Below are positions 7,186 to 15,929 of a stretch of 64,000 nt of DNA, one piece after another. A program made the position numbers and the translations under genes. The DNA is from an uncultured Marinococcus sp. (GTDB lineage Bacteria; Bacillota; Bacilli; Bacillales; Marinococcaceae). The notes under the pieces were generated by a model, which was given only the letters and a program-made list of their open reading frames with translations, ran no database searches and was not told the DNA's origin. The stretch spans positions 248,001-312,000 of the forward strand of contig NZ_CANLSU010000003.1 of the NCBI RefSeq assembly GCF_947493875.1. Direction: 5' to 3'. Position 1 is the stretch's first letter; every line of letters begins with the position of its first letter.

Positions 7186-7197
7186 GAACATACATTC
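7186..7197 (+). promoter_or_regulatory. LexA box 2 of the yneA-like gene
   Basis: GAACATACATTC, one mismatch from the consensus, lies just downstream of the likely transcription start. Confidence 0.75.
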
Positions 7198-7218
7198 TCA
7201 TTCAGGGGGAACATGCAT

Positions 7219-7461
7219 ATGAATAAACTAAAAACTTTTACTTCCACGGACTGGACCATGCTGGCCTTGTTTGCATTTGCACTTTTATTTCTGGTATATT
7301 CAGCGGACGCTTCGATCACGCCGGAAACGCTGGGCGACACGGAAGCAGACCGTCCGGCAGAAATCGTCTATGAGAAGGAGCATCCGGTTTTAAAGGACAG
7401 GCCAGGCTATCAGGAAGAGCCGTGGGAACGAACGGTTACATTTGACGCTCCCGAACAGTAA
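7219..7461 (+). CDS. YneA-position small membrane protein lacking LysM
   Basis: By position (divergent from lexA, first gene before yneB and ynzC) and regulation (two LexA boxes) this is the counterpart of yneA, the SOS-induced cell-division inhibitor. The 80-aa product has one transmembrane segment at about residues 12-29 (MLALFAFALLFLVY) and a short acidic extracytoplasmic tail with EKEHPVLKDR and EEPWERTV. B. subtilis YneA is about 105 aa and ends in a LysM domain, which I cannot see here. The ATG at 7219 is eight bases from AGGGGGA; the ATG at 7213 is too close. A division-inhibitor role is inferred from context only. Confidence 0.75.
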   Translation: MNKLKTFTSTDWTMLALFAFALLFLVYSADASITPETLGDTEADRPAEIVYEKEHPVLKDRPGYQEEPWERTVTFDAPEQ

Positions 7462-7485
7462 AACACGAACGGAAAGGATCACTGA

Positions 7486-8148
<663 letters not shown>

Positions 8149-8153
8149 TTTGT

Positions 8154-8182
8154 TTGCGGTGCGATGCTGTTTTTAATATAAT
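8154..8182 (+). promoter_or_regulatory. Likely ynzC promoter
   Basis: TTGCGG and TATAAT are separated by 17 bases, between yneB and ynzC. It may allow ynzC expression without SOS induction. Confidence 0.6.
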
Positions 8183-8215
8183 GAACTGGGAACGCCATTT
8201 TAAGGGAGGCAACTT

Positions 8216-8455
8216 ATGCTTTCGAAAGAAAAAATTGACCGGATTAATGAATTGGCCAAACGTCAAAAATCGACGGGGCTGACGGCCGAAGAAGAGGAAG
8301 AACAGCATGCGCTGCGTCAGGAATATTTAAGCAAATTCCGTTCTTCATTTAAAAACCAGCTTGAAAACGTTAAAGTGGTGGATGAAGAAGGCACGGATGT
8401 AACTCCGAACAAGCTTGAACGTGTCAAACGACGGAACCGCAGCTTTCGGCATTAA
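8216..8455 (+). CDS. ynzC: YnzC family protein (DUF896)
   Basis: This 79-aa, highly charged protein carries the DUF896 signature: L-x-x-K-I-x-R-I-N-E-L-A-x-K, then LTAEE and a following QHALRQEYLSKFR helix. Known members fold as a two-helix hairpin, and their function is not established. It is the third gene of the lexA-divergent set and starts seven to eight bases after GGGAGG. A terminator follows. Confidence 0.92.
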   Translation: MLSKEKIDRINELAKRQKSTGLTAEEEEEQHALRQEYLSKFRSSFKNQLENVKVVDEEGTDVTPNKLERVKRRNRSFRH

Positions 8456-8465
8456 GATAAAAGAG

Positions 8466-8500
8466 AGGCCTGGTCTTAACAAAGAGCAGGCCTTTTGATT
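8466..8500 (+). terminator. Rho-independent terminator
   Basis: A seven-base stem AGGCCTG/CAGGCCT with a 14-base loop is followed by T-rich sequence. Confidence 0.75.
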
Positions 8501-8523
8501 TTATTCTTTCTCCGTAAACCCGC

Positions 8524-8552
8524 TTGTGTAATCGTTTTAAAACCTTTATCAT
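8524..8552 (+). promoter_or_regulatory. tkt SigA promoter
   Basis: TTGTGT and TATCAT are separated by 17 bases, about 90 bases before the transketolase start. Confidence 0.6.
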
Positions 8553-8642
8553 AAAAGCGTACATGAACACGGAAATTCCCGCGGGGTCAACCTACAGATG
8601 CGGGTTTCCACCCAAAAATACATACAGTGGAGGGACATATGC

Positions 8643-10628
8643 ATGGCAATTAGCACAGAACAATTAGCAATTAACACGATCCGGACGTTGTCCATCGAAA
8701 GCATTGAAAAAGCCCAGTCGGGCCACCCGGGGCTTCCGATGGGCGCCGCGCCGATGGCGTACGCGCTATGGACGAAGGCGATGAACCACAATCCAGGCAA
8801 TCCGTCCTGGTTTAACCGCGACCGCTTCGTGCTGTCCGCCGGCCACGGATCGATGCTTCTATACAGCATGCTGCACCTGAGCGGCTACGATCTCTCGCTC
8901 GAGGAACTGAAAAACTTCCGCCAGTGGGGAAGCCAGACGCCGGGCCACCCGGAATACGGTCATACGGCTGGCGTGGAAGCAACCACCGGCCCGCTCGGAC
9001 AGGGACTGGCCATGGGTACCGGCATGGCGATGGCCGAACGCCATCTGGCAGCCAAGTACAACACCGACGATCACGCCGTGGTCGACCATTTCACGTACGT
9101 GCTCTGCGGCGACGGCGACCTGATGGAAGGTGTGGCGTCGGAATCGGCTTCCCTTGCCGGCCACCTGAAGCTCGGTAACCTCGTGGTGCTGTATGACTCC
9201 AACGACGTGTCCCTGGACGGCGCGCTTCACCAGTCGTTTTCCGAAAACGTGCTGCAGCGCTATGAAGCCTACGGCTGGCACACGGTCTTTATCGAGGACG
9301 GCAACGACGTCGATGCCCTGGAGGCAGCGATCGAAGAAGCAAAGCAGTCCCCGAAACCATCGATGATCGAAGTGAAAACCGTTATTGGCTACGGAGCACC
9401 GAACAAAGGTGGCACGAACGCGGCCCACGGCGCGCCGATCGGCGACGACGAGTACAACCTGGTGAAGGAAGCCTATCAGTGGGAATACGACGCGTTTCAC
9501 ATTCCGCCGGAGGTGACCGAGCTGTTTGACGAAGTGAAACAGGCCGGCGCGAAGGCCGAACAGGAATGGAACGAGCGGTTTGGCGCCTACAAGCAGGCGA
9601 ATCCGGCACTCGCCGAAGAACTCGAGCAGGCGATGGCCGGCAAGCTGCCGGAGGGCTGGGATGCGAAGCTGCCGGTCTTTACGGATGAAAACGTGGCGAC
9701 CCGTGCCGCTTCCGGTGATGTGCTGCAGGAAGTAGCGGCCGCCGTGCCGTCCCTGTTCGGCGGATCGGCGGACCTGGCCGGCTCCAATAAAACGCTGATC
9801 AAAGCGGAACAAGATTTCAGCCGCAACGACTACACCGGCCGCAACATCTGGTTTGGTGTCCGGGAATTCGCGATGGCCGCAGCCGTCAACGGCATCCAGC
9901 TGCATGGCGGCCTGAAGCCGTTTGGCTCGACCTTCCTGGTCTTTTCCGATTATCTGCGTCCGGCGCTGCGCCTGAGTGCGCTGATGGAGCTTCCGCTCAC
10001 CCAGGTGTTCACCCACGACAGCATCGCGGTCGGCGAAGACGGCCCGACCCACGAGCCGGTGGAACAGCTGGCGGCGCTCCGGGCGATTCCGAACCTGAAC
10101 GTCATCCGCCCGGCGGACGGCAACGAGACGGTTGCTGCCTGGCGCGTAGCGATGGAAAGCGAAAACACACCAACGGCGCTCGTGCTGACCCGTCAGGGCG
10201 TACCGACGCTTGAAGATACGAAGGAAAAAGCGGTCGAAGGCGTACGCCGAGGAGCCTACGTGATCGGCGAACAGGCCGAACAACCGGATCTGCTTCTCGT
10301 CGCTGCCGGCTCCGAAGTGTCCCTCGCGGTGGACGCGAAGGCCCAGCTGCAGAACGACGGCTGGACGGTCAACGTCGTCAGCATGCCGAACTTCCATGCG
10401 TTCGATCATCAGTCCGAGGATTACCGTCGCTCGGTGCTTCCGGACGGTGTACCGGCCATGGCGGTGGAAATGGGATCGTCCTTCGGCTGGTACAAGTACG
10501 TCGGCTCCCACGGCGCCGTGTACGGCATTGACCGCTTCGGTGCTTCCGCGCCGGGCGGGGAAGTCGTCGAAAAGTACGGCTTCACGCCGGACAAAGTTGC
10601 CGAAGCAGCCAGACAGCTGATCAACTAA
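8643..10628 (+). CDS. tkt: Transketolase
   Basis: Thiamine-diphosphate enzyme of the non-oxidative pentose phosphate pathway that moves two-carbon units between sugar phosphates. The 661-aa product has the normal three-domain length. The PP domain has GHPGLPMG near residue 24 and the ThDP motif GDGDLMEG at about residue 156. The Pyr domain begins at about 345, and the C-terminal domain ends with the conserved YGF segment. A frame extends back to 8598, but the GGAGGG sequence and homology place the start at 8643. It lies after ynzC, as in B. subtilis. The large antisense open frame across it is a GC-bias shadow. Confidence 0.98.
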   Translation: MAISTEQLAINTIRTLSIESIEKAQSGHPGLPMGAAPMAYALWTKAMNHNPGNPSWFNRDRFVLSAGHGSMLLYSMLHLSGYDLSLEELKNFRQWGSQTPGHPEYGHTAGVEATTGPLGQGLAMGTGMAMAERHLAAKYNTDDHAVVDHFTYVLCGDGDLMEGVASESASLAGHLKLGNLVVLYDSNDVSLDGALHQSFSENVLQRYEAYGWHTVFIEDGNDVDALEAAIEEAKQSPKPSMIEVKTVIGYGAPNKGGTNAAHGAPIGDDEYNLVKEAYQWEYDAFHIPPEVTELFDEVKQAGAKAEQEWNERFGAYKQANPALAEELEQAMAGKLPEGWDAKLPVFTDENVATRAASGDVLQEVAAAVPSLFGGSADLAGSNKTLIKAEQDFSRNDYTGRNIWFGVREFAMAAAVNGIQLHGGLKPFGSTFLVFSDYLRPALRLSALMELPLTQVFTHDSIAVGEDGPTHEPVEQLAALRAIPNLNVIRPADGNETVAAWRVAMESENTPTALVLTRQGVPTLEDTKEKAVEGVRRGAYVIGEQAEQPDLLLVAAGSEVSLAVDAKAQLQNDGWTVNVVSMPNFHAFDHQSEDYRRSVLPDGVPAMAVEMGSSFGWYKYVGSHGAVYGIDRFGASAPGGEVVEKYGFTPDKVAEAARQLIN

Positions 10629-10641
10629 CTATGTGTTGGGG

Positions 10642-10667
10642 AAAAAGCAGCCCACCGGCTGCTTTTT
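10642..10667 (+). terminator. tkt terminator
   Basis: An eleven-base perfect stem AAAAAGCAGCC/GGCTGCTTTTT has a four-base loop, and the T run is part of the 3' arm. Confidence 0.9.
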
Positions 10668-10724
10668 CTTATTTTCACCCCGGTAAAAAAACAGGCACCG
10701 GTGCTGAATCTTTCGAATCGGTGC

Positions 10725-10753
10725 TTTCTTTACATAAAAGAATGCGTTATAAT
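10725..10753 (+). promoter_or_regulatory. Likely yneF promoter
   Basis: TTTCTT and TATAAT are separated by 17 bases. The -35 match is weak. Confidence 0.5.
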
Positions 10754-10824
10754 AAACAAGGTCTGTTTAGAGACGCTGACAACACACACATATATGTTAG
10801 GTATTCGGGAAAGGGGTAAGACAC

Positions 10825-11049
10825 ATGGGCTGGCTATGGTTAACAATTATCGGCATTGTCATTTTACTAGTTGGTATAGCCATCGGTTTCTTTATCGCAA
10901 GAAAAACGATGATGAATTATTTGAAAAAGAATCCTCCTATTAATGAACAGATGCTGCGCGTTATGATGATGCAGATGGGGCAGAACCCGTCCCAGAAGAA
11001 GATCAACCAAATGATGAAAGCAATGCAGCGACAACAAGATAAGAAATAA
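10825..11049 (+). CDS. yneF: YneF family membrane protein (UPF0154)
   Basis: This 74-aa protein matches the UPF0154/YneF pattern: one N-terminal transmembrane helix (about residues 3-24), then A-R-K[13 protein letters not shown] and a Met/Gln-rich cytoplasmic tail with [14 protein letters not shown]. The function is unknown. In B. subtilis the sporulation replication inhibitor gene sirA (yneE) lies between tkt and yneF. Here the 196-base gap holds only a terminator and a promoter. Confidence 0.93.
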   Translation: MGWLWLTIIGIVILLVGIAIGFFIARKTMMNYLKKNPPINEQMLRVMMMQMGQNPSQKKINQMMKAMQRQQDKK

Positions 11050-11054
11050 TGGTC

Positions 11055-11087
11055 AGCACCCTTCTAGCTTCTAGAGGGTGCTTTTTT
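11055..11087 (+). terminator. yneF terminator
   Basis: The arms AGCACCCT-T-CTAG and CTAGAGGGTGCT form a 12-base stem with one bulged base, followed by six T residues. Confidence 0.88.
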
Positions 11088-11109
11088 ATCCATAGAGAGG
11101 ATGAGACAA

Positions 11110-12861
11110 ATGCGCGCGTTTTGGGATTTGCGCTGGTTTTTCTGGCAGGAGCGGTTTAAGTACAGCTTTGGCATACTATTACTTGTTATTGTGGCGCTGC
11201 TGTCGCTTCTGCCGCCGTATGTGGTTGGGGTGGTGGTCGATGCCATCGAACAAAACCGCCTGACGACCGGGATGCTTGCCCGCTGGATGGGAGCGATGAT
11301 TGCGGCAGGGATATGCATGTACGTTCTCCGGTACGTATGGCGGATTATGATTTTCGGTTCCTCGCTTCATCTCGGCCGTACACTCCGCTATAATCTGTAT
11401 CAGCACTTCACGCGGATGAGCAGTGACTTCTTCGGGCGGAAGCGGACCGGGGATTTAATGGCACACGCCACCAACGATATTACCGCGGTACAGATGATGG
11501 CCGGGCAGGGCGTGCTAACGATTGTGGATTCGCTCGTCATGGGAGGATTCGTGGTTTTGGCCATGGCAGTCGGCATTAGCTGGCAGCTGACGCTGATTAC
11601 GCTGCTGCCGATGCCTTTGATGGCGCTGTTGACGAGCTGGTACGGCCATCTGCTCCATCAGCGGTTTGGGGCGGCCCAGCAGTCTTTTTCGCAGCTGAAC
11701 AACCGGACGCAGGAAAGCATTTCCGGCGTGAAGGTAACAAAAACGTTCGGGTATGAACAGGAAGACATCGAAGCGTTTGACGCCCAGTCCCGCGACGTCG
11801 TAAACAAAAACGAGCGGGTCGCCCGCATTGATGCCCTGTTTGATCCGACGATTACGCTCATTATCGGCGTCTGCTACCTGCTTGCAATTGGGTTTGGGGC
11901 CGGGTATGTCAACGACGGGAGCATCACCATCGGGCAGCTGACGACGTTCAGCGTCTATTTGGGCATGCTGATCTGGCCGATGCTTGCGTTTGGCTGGTTT
12001 TTTAACATTATTGAACGCGGGCACGCGTCGTATGACCGCATTCGCAGCCTGATGGCCGAACGGACCGATATTACCGACCAGGAGGCCGGAGTGGATCAAG
12101 TGCCGGCCGGGGCGGTGCAGATCAGCATAGATGAGTTTTCTTACCCGCGGTCGGAAACGAACGCGCTGCATGACATTCACGCATCGGTGCAGCCGGGCCA
12201 GACGATCGGGATCGTCGGGCGGACCGGCAGTGGGAAAACCACACTTTTGCGGCTGCTCTTGCGGGAGCTGAAAAGCGGGGCCGGGGCCATTACGATCGGC
12301 GGAACCTCGGCAGAGGCCTATTATCTGGATACGTACCGTCTGGCGTTCGGAAACGTGCCTCAGGAGCATTTTCTGTTTTCGATGACGCTTGCGGACAATA
12401 TCGCCTTCTCAAGCCCCGAAGCCACCCAGCAGGATATTCAGCGGGCGGCCGGGCTTGCGGCCATTCATGACGATATCGTGGCACTTCCCGGGGGCTATGC
12501 GACAGCCGTCGGGGAACGAGGGGTCACGCTTTCCGGAGGCCAGAAGCAGCGTATTTCGATTGCGCGGGCGCTTCTGAAGAATCCGGAAATCCTCATTCTG
12601 GATGACGCTCTTTCCGCTGTGGACGCAAATACCGAGCAGCAGATCCTCGAAGCGCTGAAGCAGGAGCGGCGGGGAAAAACGACCTTTATCGTCACGCACC
12701 GCATGAGCACGGTAAAAGAAGCGGATGCGGTATGGGGAATGGAACACGGAACGATCGTTGAAAACGGCTCCCACCGTGCATTAATGGAAGCCGGAGGCAT
12801 CTATGCAGAAATGGTGAAGCGCGAAGAACTGAAGGCGCAGGTGGAAAGGGGGGACCGCTGA
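11110..12861 (+). CDS. Heterodimeric ABC exporter, degenerate-site subunit (YheI/BmrC-like)
   Basis: Full-length type IV exporter half-transporter of 583 aa: six transmembrane segments in residues 1-310, then a nucleotide-binding domain with Walker A GRTGSGKT (about 370), signature LSGGQ (474) and Walker B LILDD. The residue after the Walker B Asp is Asp499 rather than the catalytic Glu, as in the non-catalytic subunit of BmrCD-type pairs. The sequence closely follows B. subtilis YheI in its transmembrane part (RTGDLMA, SVYLGMLIWPM). AGAGAGG suits the ATG at 11110 rather than 11101. It overlaps the partner gene by one base. Substrate is unknown; multidrug or lipid export is typical. Confidence 0.93.
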   Translation: MRAFWDLRWFFWQERFKYSFGILLLVIVALLSLLPPYVVGVVVDAIEQNRLTTGMLARWMGAMIAAGICMYVLRYVWRIMIFGSSLHLGRTLRYNLYQHFTRMSSDFFGRKRTGDLMAHATNDITAVQMMAGQGVLTIVDSLVMGGFVVLAMAVGISWQLTLITLLPMPLMALLTSWYGHLLHQRFGAAQQSFSQLNNRTQESISGVKVTKTFGYEQEDIEAFDAQSRDVVNKNERVARIDALFDPTITLIIGVCYLLAIGFGAGYVNDGSITIGQLTTFSVYLGMLIWPMLAFGWFFNIIERGHASYDRIRSLMAERTDITDQEAGVDQVPAGAVQISIDEFSYPRSETNALHDIHASVQPGQTIGIVGRTGSGKTTLLRLLLRELKSGAGAITIGGTSAEAYYLDTYRLAFGNVPQEHFLFSMTLADNIAFSSPEATQQDIQRAAGLAAIHDDIVALPGGYATAVGERGVTLSGGQKQRISIARALLKNPEILILDDALSAVDANTEQQILEALKQERRGKTTFIVTHRMSTVKEADAVWGMEHGTIVENGSHRALMEAGGIYAEMVKREELKAQVERGDR

Positions 12862-14648
12862 TGCTGCATGAGGATAAAGTATTAACCAAACAAGAACAGC
12901 GGGCGATCGTGAAGCGGCTGTTAAAGTACGCGGCTGTACACAAACGGCTGCTGGCATTTGCCTGTACGTTTCTCGTGATCGGGGTCGGAGCGGAGCTTCT
13001 CAGCCCGTATCTCGTGAAGGTCTTTATTGACAGCTATGTGACGCCGGGCGTGTTTCCGGCCGGCGAATTGACGTGGCTCGCGGCCATTTTTGCATCGGCC
13101 ACCATCGTTTCCGCGGTCATGGTGTATTTTCACACGTACTGGTTCCAGCGTATTGCGCTAAAAAGCATTCAGCAGATCCGGGTTGATGTGTTTTCGAGCG
13201 TCGAGGGCGCATCGATGCGCTTTTACGACCAGACGCCGTCCGGAGCGCTTGTGAGCCGGATCACCAACGATACCGAGCGGATCCGGGAGCTGTACATGGA
13301 GGTGCTCTCGACCTTTATCCAGAACGGGGTGTTTCTCGTCGGGGTGCTTATCGCCATGTTCTTTCTGGATGTCCGCCTCGCTGCTGCCGCGATACTGATT
13401 ATGCCGCTGCTGCTTATTTTAATGGCGCTTTATCGCCGCTACAGCTCCAGGTACTACGGGGAAATGAGCGGTAAGCTGAGCCGGCTGAATACGAAAATTA
13501 ACGAAAGCCTGCAGGGCATGTCGGTGATCCAGCTGTTCCGGCAGGAAAACCGGATGAAGCAGGAATTTTCCGGTATCAATGACGCTCACTACGAAGCCGG
13601 GCTGAAAAGCATGAAGATTGACGGCCTGCTGCTCCGGCCGGCGATCGACCTCGTGTCGGTGCTTGCCCTCGTCGGGGTGCTGTCGTATTTTGGCATTTTA
13701 TCCATGGAAGGGGCCGTGCAGGTCGGGGTGATTTATGCCTTCGTCAACTATTTTGAACGCTTCTTTGAACCGGTGAATGAAATCATGCAGCAGATGTCGC
13801 TGTATCAGCAGTCAATTGTCTCCGCCGGCCGGGTGTTTCATTTAATGGATGTGACCGGCCAGGAATCAGCAGTCGTCCGGGGACGTCAGACCGGGGGAGC
13901 ATCCGAAAGCGGCGAGATTAAGTTTGATCACGTGACGTTCAGCTACGACGGCGAGAATCCGGTCCTCCGGGACATTAACCTGTCAGTCAGGGAAGGAGAG
14001 ACTATTGCGATCGTCGGCCATACCGGCAGCGGTAAAAGCTCCATCATTAACCTGCTGCTTCGGTTTTACGAGCACGATGCCGGCACCATCTTCCTCGGCG
14101 GCAGGGACCTGCAGCGCTGGCCGGAGCAGACGCTGAGGAAGCACGTCGGACTTGTGCTGCAGGATCCGTTTTTGTTTACCGGCACGGTGCGCGAAAACAT
14201 TGCGATGCACAATCACCGGTTGAGCGATGAAGAGGTGCGGCAGGCAGCTGCCTTTGTCGGCGCCGATCAGTTTATTGAAGCGCTCCCGAACCAGTACGAC
14301 GAGCAGGTGGGCGAGCGGGGAAGCTCGTTTTCGAACGGTGAAAAACAGCTGATCACGTTTGCCCGCACGGTCGCCCATGACCCGAAGGTGCTTGTGCTCG
14401 ATGAAGCAACGGCCAACATTGACAGTGAAAGTGAAGCAGTGATCCAGCAGGCGCTTGCCAGTCTCGTGGAGAACCGGACGACCATTATGATTGCCCACCG
14501 GCTGTCCACGATCCGGCATGCCGACCAGATCATCGTGCTCCATCAGGGCGAAATCGCAGAGCGCGGCACGCACCAGGAGCTGCTTGCCTCCGGGGGGCTG
14601 TATGAAAAAATGTACCGGCTCCAGCATGAAAATGAAGAGGTGCTGTAA
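12861..14648 (+). CDS. Heterodimeric ABC exporter, catalytic-Glu subunit (YheH/BmrD-like)
   Basis: Partner half-transporter of 595 aa with six transmembrane helices and a nucleotide-binding domain: Walker A GHTGSGKS near residue 386 and Walker B VLVLDEATANID with the catalytic Glu present. Its signature motif is FSNGEK instead of LSGGQ. Together with Asp in the partner, this gives one normal and one degenerate ATP site, the hallmark of heterodimeric exporters. B. subtilis YheH is about 673 aa, so this is shorter and nearer YknV or YfiC in length. ATG overlaps the TGA of the first subunit, implying translational coupling. The pair sits where B. subtilis has ccdA and yneI, between yneF and ccdC. 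Confidence 0.92.
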   Translation: MLHEDKVLTKQEQRAIVKRLLKYAAVHKRLLAFACTFLVIGVGAELLSPYLVKVFIDSYVTPGVFPAGELTWLAAIFASATIVSAVMVYFHTYWFQRIALKSIQQIRVDVFSSVEGASMRFYDQTPSGALVSRITNDTERIRELYMEVLSTFIQNGVFLVGVLIAMFFLDVRLAAAAILIMPLLLILMALYRRYSSRYYGEMSGKLSRLNTKINESLQGMSVIQLFRQENRMKQEFSGINDAHYEAGLKSMKIDGLLLRPAIDLVSVLALVGVLSYFGILSMEGAVQVGVIYAFVNYFERFFEPVNEIMQQMSLYQQSIVSAGRVFHLMDVTGQESAVVRGRQTGGASESGEIKFDHVTFSYDGENPVLRDINLSVREGETIAIVGHTGSGKSSIINLLLRFYEHDAGTIFLGGRDLQRWPEQTLRKHVGLVLQDPFLFTGTVRENIAMHNHRLSDEEVRQAAAFVGADQFIEALPNQYDEQVGERGSSFSNGEKQLITFARTVAHDPKVLVLDEATANIDSESEAVIQQALASLVENRTTIMIAHRLSTIRHADQIIVLHQGEIAERGTHQELLASGGLYEKMYRLQHENEEVL

Positions 14649-14678
14649 AAGAGGGAACAATTGCGAGCCGCTGCTGCG

Positions 14679-14727
14679 GGGTGTATCATAAAGGCAGGAA
14701 AGCCTTCATGTGATACACCCTATTTTT
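14679..14727 (+). terminator. Terminator between ABC exporter and ccdC
   Basis: A long stem (GGGTGTATCAT ... ATGATACACCC with AAGGC/GCCTT closing the loop, small mismatches) is followed by TATTTTTA. Confidence 0.8.
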
Positions 14728-14748
14728 ATAGAAAGGAAGGCGGCCGAA

Positions 14749-15261
14749 GTGAGCACACTGCTGATTATTACGACCCTCACGGCCTTTTTTATGGCTTCTG
14801 TCGTGATTGTTATCCGCATGAAAGCCATCAAGCAGCCCGCGACTTTTAAAAAAATCGTGCTGCCGCCGTTTTTTATGGCGACGGGAGCGCTGATGTTTGT
14901 TTATCCGCCGGCGCGGCCAACCGGACTGGAAGTCGGCGAGGCGCTCCTCGTCGGATTTATTTTCTCCTTTCTGCTGATGGCCACCACGTCGTTTGAAATA
15001 AGGGAGCGCCGGATTTTTGTGCGCCGGTCCAAAGCCTTTTCCTTTATTCTGGTCGGCCTGTTAATCGTACGTACGATTATTAAGCTGATCATCGGCGATG
15101 CCATTGAGCCGGCGGTGCTTGCCGGAATGTTTTTCCTGCTGGCCTTTGCCATGCTTGTGCCGTGGCGCGTCTACATGGCCGTGAAATACAAACAGCTTGA
15201 AAAGGTTCTTCAGCGGGACCCGGAGCCTGAGAGCTCTGTATCCTCCCGCCATTCATCTTAA
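14749..15261 (+). CDS. ccdC: CcdC family membrane protein
   Basis: Membrane protein of 170 aa with about five hydrophobic segments: an N-terminal one at residues 2-20, then the conserved K-x-I-x-x-P-P-x-F-M-x-T-G-x-x-M-F segment, and helices near FSFLLMATTSFE, FILVGLLIVRTI and GMFFLLAFAMLVPWRV. This pattern fits CcdC (YneJ), encoded near ccdA in B. subtilis but dispensable for cytochrome c maturation there. The GTG start at 14749 is chosen because AAAGGAAGG lies eight bases upstream. ccdA itself is not in this window. Confidence 0.88.
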   Translation: MSTLLIITTLTAFFMASVVIVIRMKAIKQPATFKKIVLPPFFMATGALMFVYPPARPTGLEVGEALLVGFIFSFLLMATTSFEIRERRIFVRRSKAFSFILVGLLIVRTIIKLIIGDAIEPAVLAGMFFLLAFAMLVPWRVYMAVKYKQLEKVLQRDPEPESSVSSRHSS

Positions 15262-15279
15262 GGAAAGGGAGAAGTGCCG

Positions 15280-15717
15280 ATGTCAAACGATGTAAATGAA
15301 CACCTGCAAAATGAAATTCATGGCAAAAAACTGCCCAATGAAGCGGAGCGGCGTCTGTATCTCGATACGTACCGGGAACGCGTTATCCTTGCGCTGACGA
15401 AAAAACAGGTGATGGAAAAAGGCATACGCCAGGAAGTGCTGAATGCGATGCACGACCGGAAGGCGAAAGAAGTGTTGGTCGACGGTCACCTGAGCCTCGA
15501 AGCGCTGCGGCCGTACCGCAAAGCAGCGGAAACCCGGCGCGTACCTTACCGGCGCGTCACGCTCGATGAGCCGGAAGATTCCTACGGCCTGGTCGTCACC
15601 TCCGACACGGCCATTAACCGTGAGGACGTGTTGGCCGAGGATGAGCCGGAAGAGAACAGCAAAGAAGCAGCCGCGGGAGAGAAAAAACCGTGGTGGAAAA
15701 AGCTGCTTGGCATCTGA
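15280..15717 (+). CDS. YueI family protein (DUF1694)
   Basis: This 145-aa soluble protein carries the YueI-family core: RRLYLDTYRERVILALT followed by QVM, then a predicted alpha/beta domain with LVVTSDTAINREDV. A charged tail ends in WWKKLLGI, which could touch the membrane. The function of the family is unknown. ATG 15280 is preferred to the GTG at 15274 because AAAGGGA is nine bases upstream. It is probably cotranscribed with ccdC, 18 bases away. Confidence 0.82.
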   Translation: MSNDVNEHLQNEIHGKKLPNEAERRLYLDTYRERVILALTKKQVMEKGIRQEVLNAMHDRKAKEVLVDGHLSLEALRPYRKAAETRRVPYRRVTLDEPEDSYGLVVTSDTAINREDVLAEDEPEENSKEAAAGEKKPWWKKLLGI

Positions 15718-15816
15718 AAAACGAAAAAGAGGCAAGCGTTTTCCGAATTTTTATCCGAAAATATTTATCTTTGAGGAAAGTTTTGCTATTCTATGAAAGT
15801 GGGTCGAGAAACAGAT

Positions 15817-15859
15817 CAGGAAAGGCGGCAGTGAAGTAATACAGCTGCAGGCCTTTCTG
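15817..15859 (+). other. Hairpin upstream of the citB promoter
   Basis: CAG-G-AAAGGC pairs with GCCTTTCTG (one bulge), enclosing a smaller GCAG/CTGC stem. It lies just before the citB -35 element. It could be a weak terminator for the ccdC unit or a regulatory structure; the sequence does not decide. Confidence 0.35.
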
Positions 15860-15877
15860 CTTATCCTCATCTACTTT

Positions 15878-15907
15878 TTCGACAACGTTATTGGATTGTT
15901 GTATAAT
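15878..15907 (+). promoter_or_regulatory. citB promoter
   Basis: TTCGAC and a perfect TATAAT are separated by 18 bases, ending 22 bases before the aconitase start. I did not find a convincing CcpC dyad. Confidence 0.7.
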
Positions 15908-15929
15908 AGATCAAGAAGGAGGGGTACAT

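Noticed and set aside
8859-10511. 550-codon open frame antisense to tkt
   Set aside because: It lies wholly within the clear transketolase gene, has no family features, and is explained by strong GC and codon bias of tkt.
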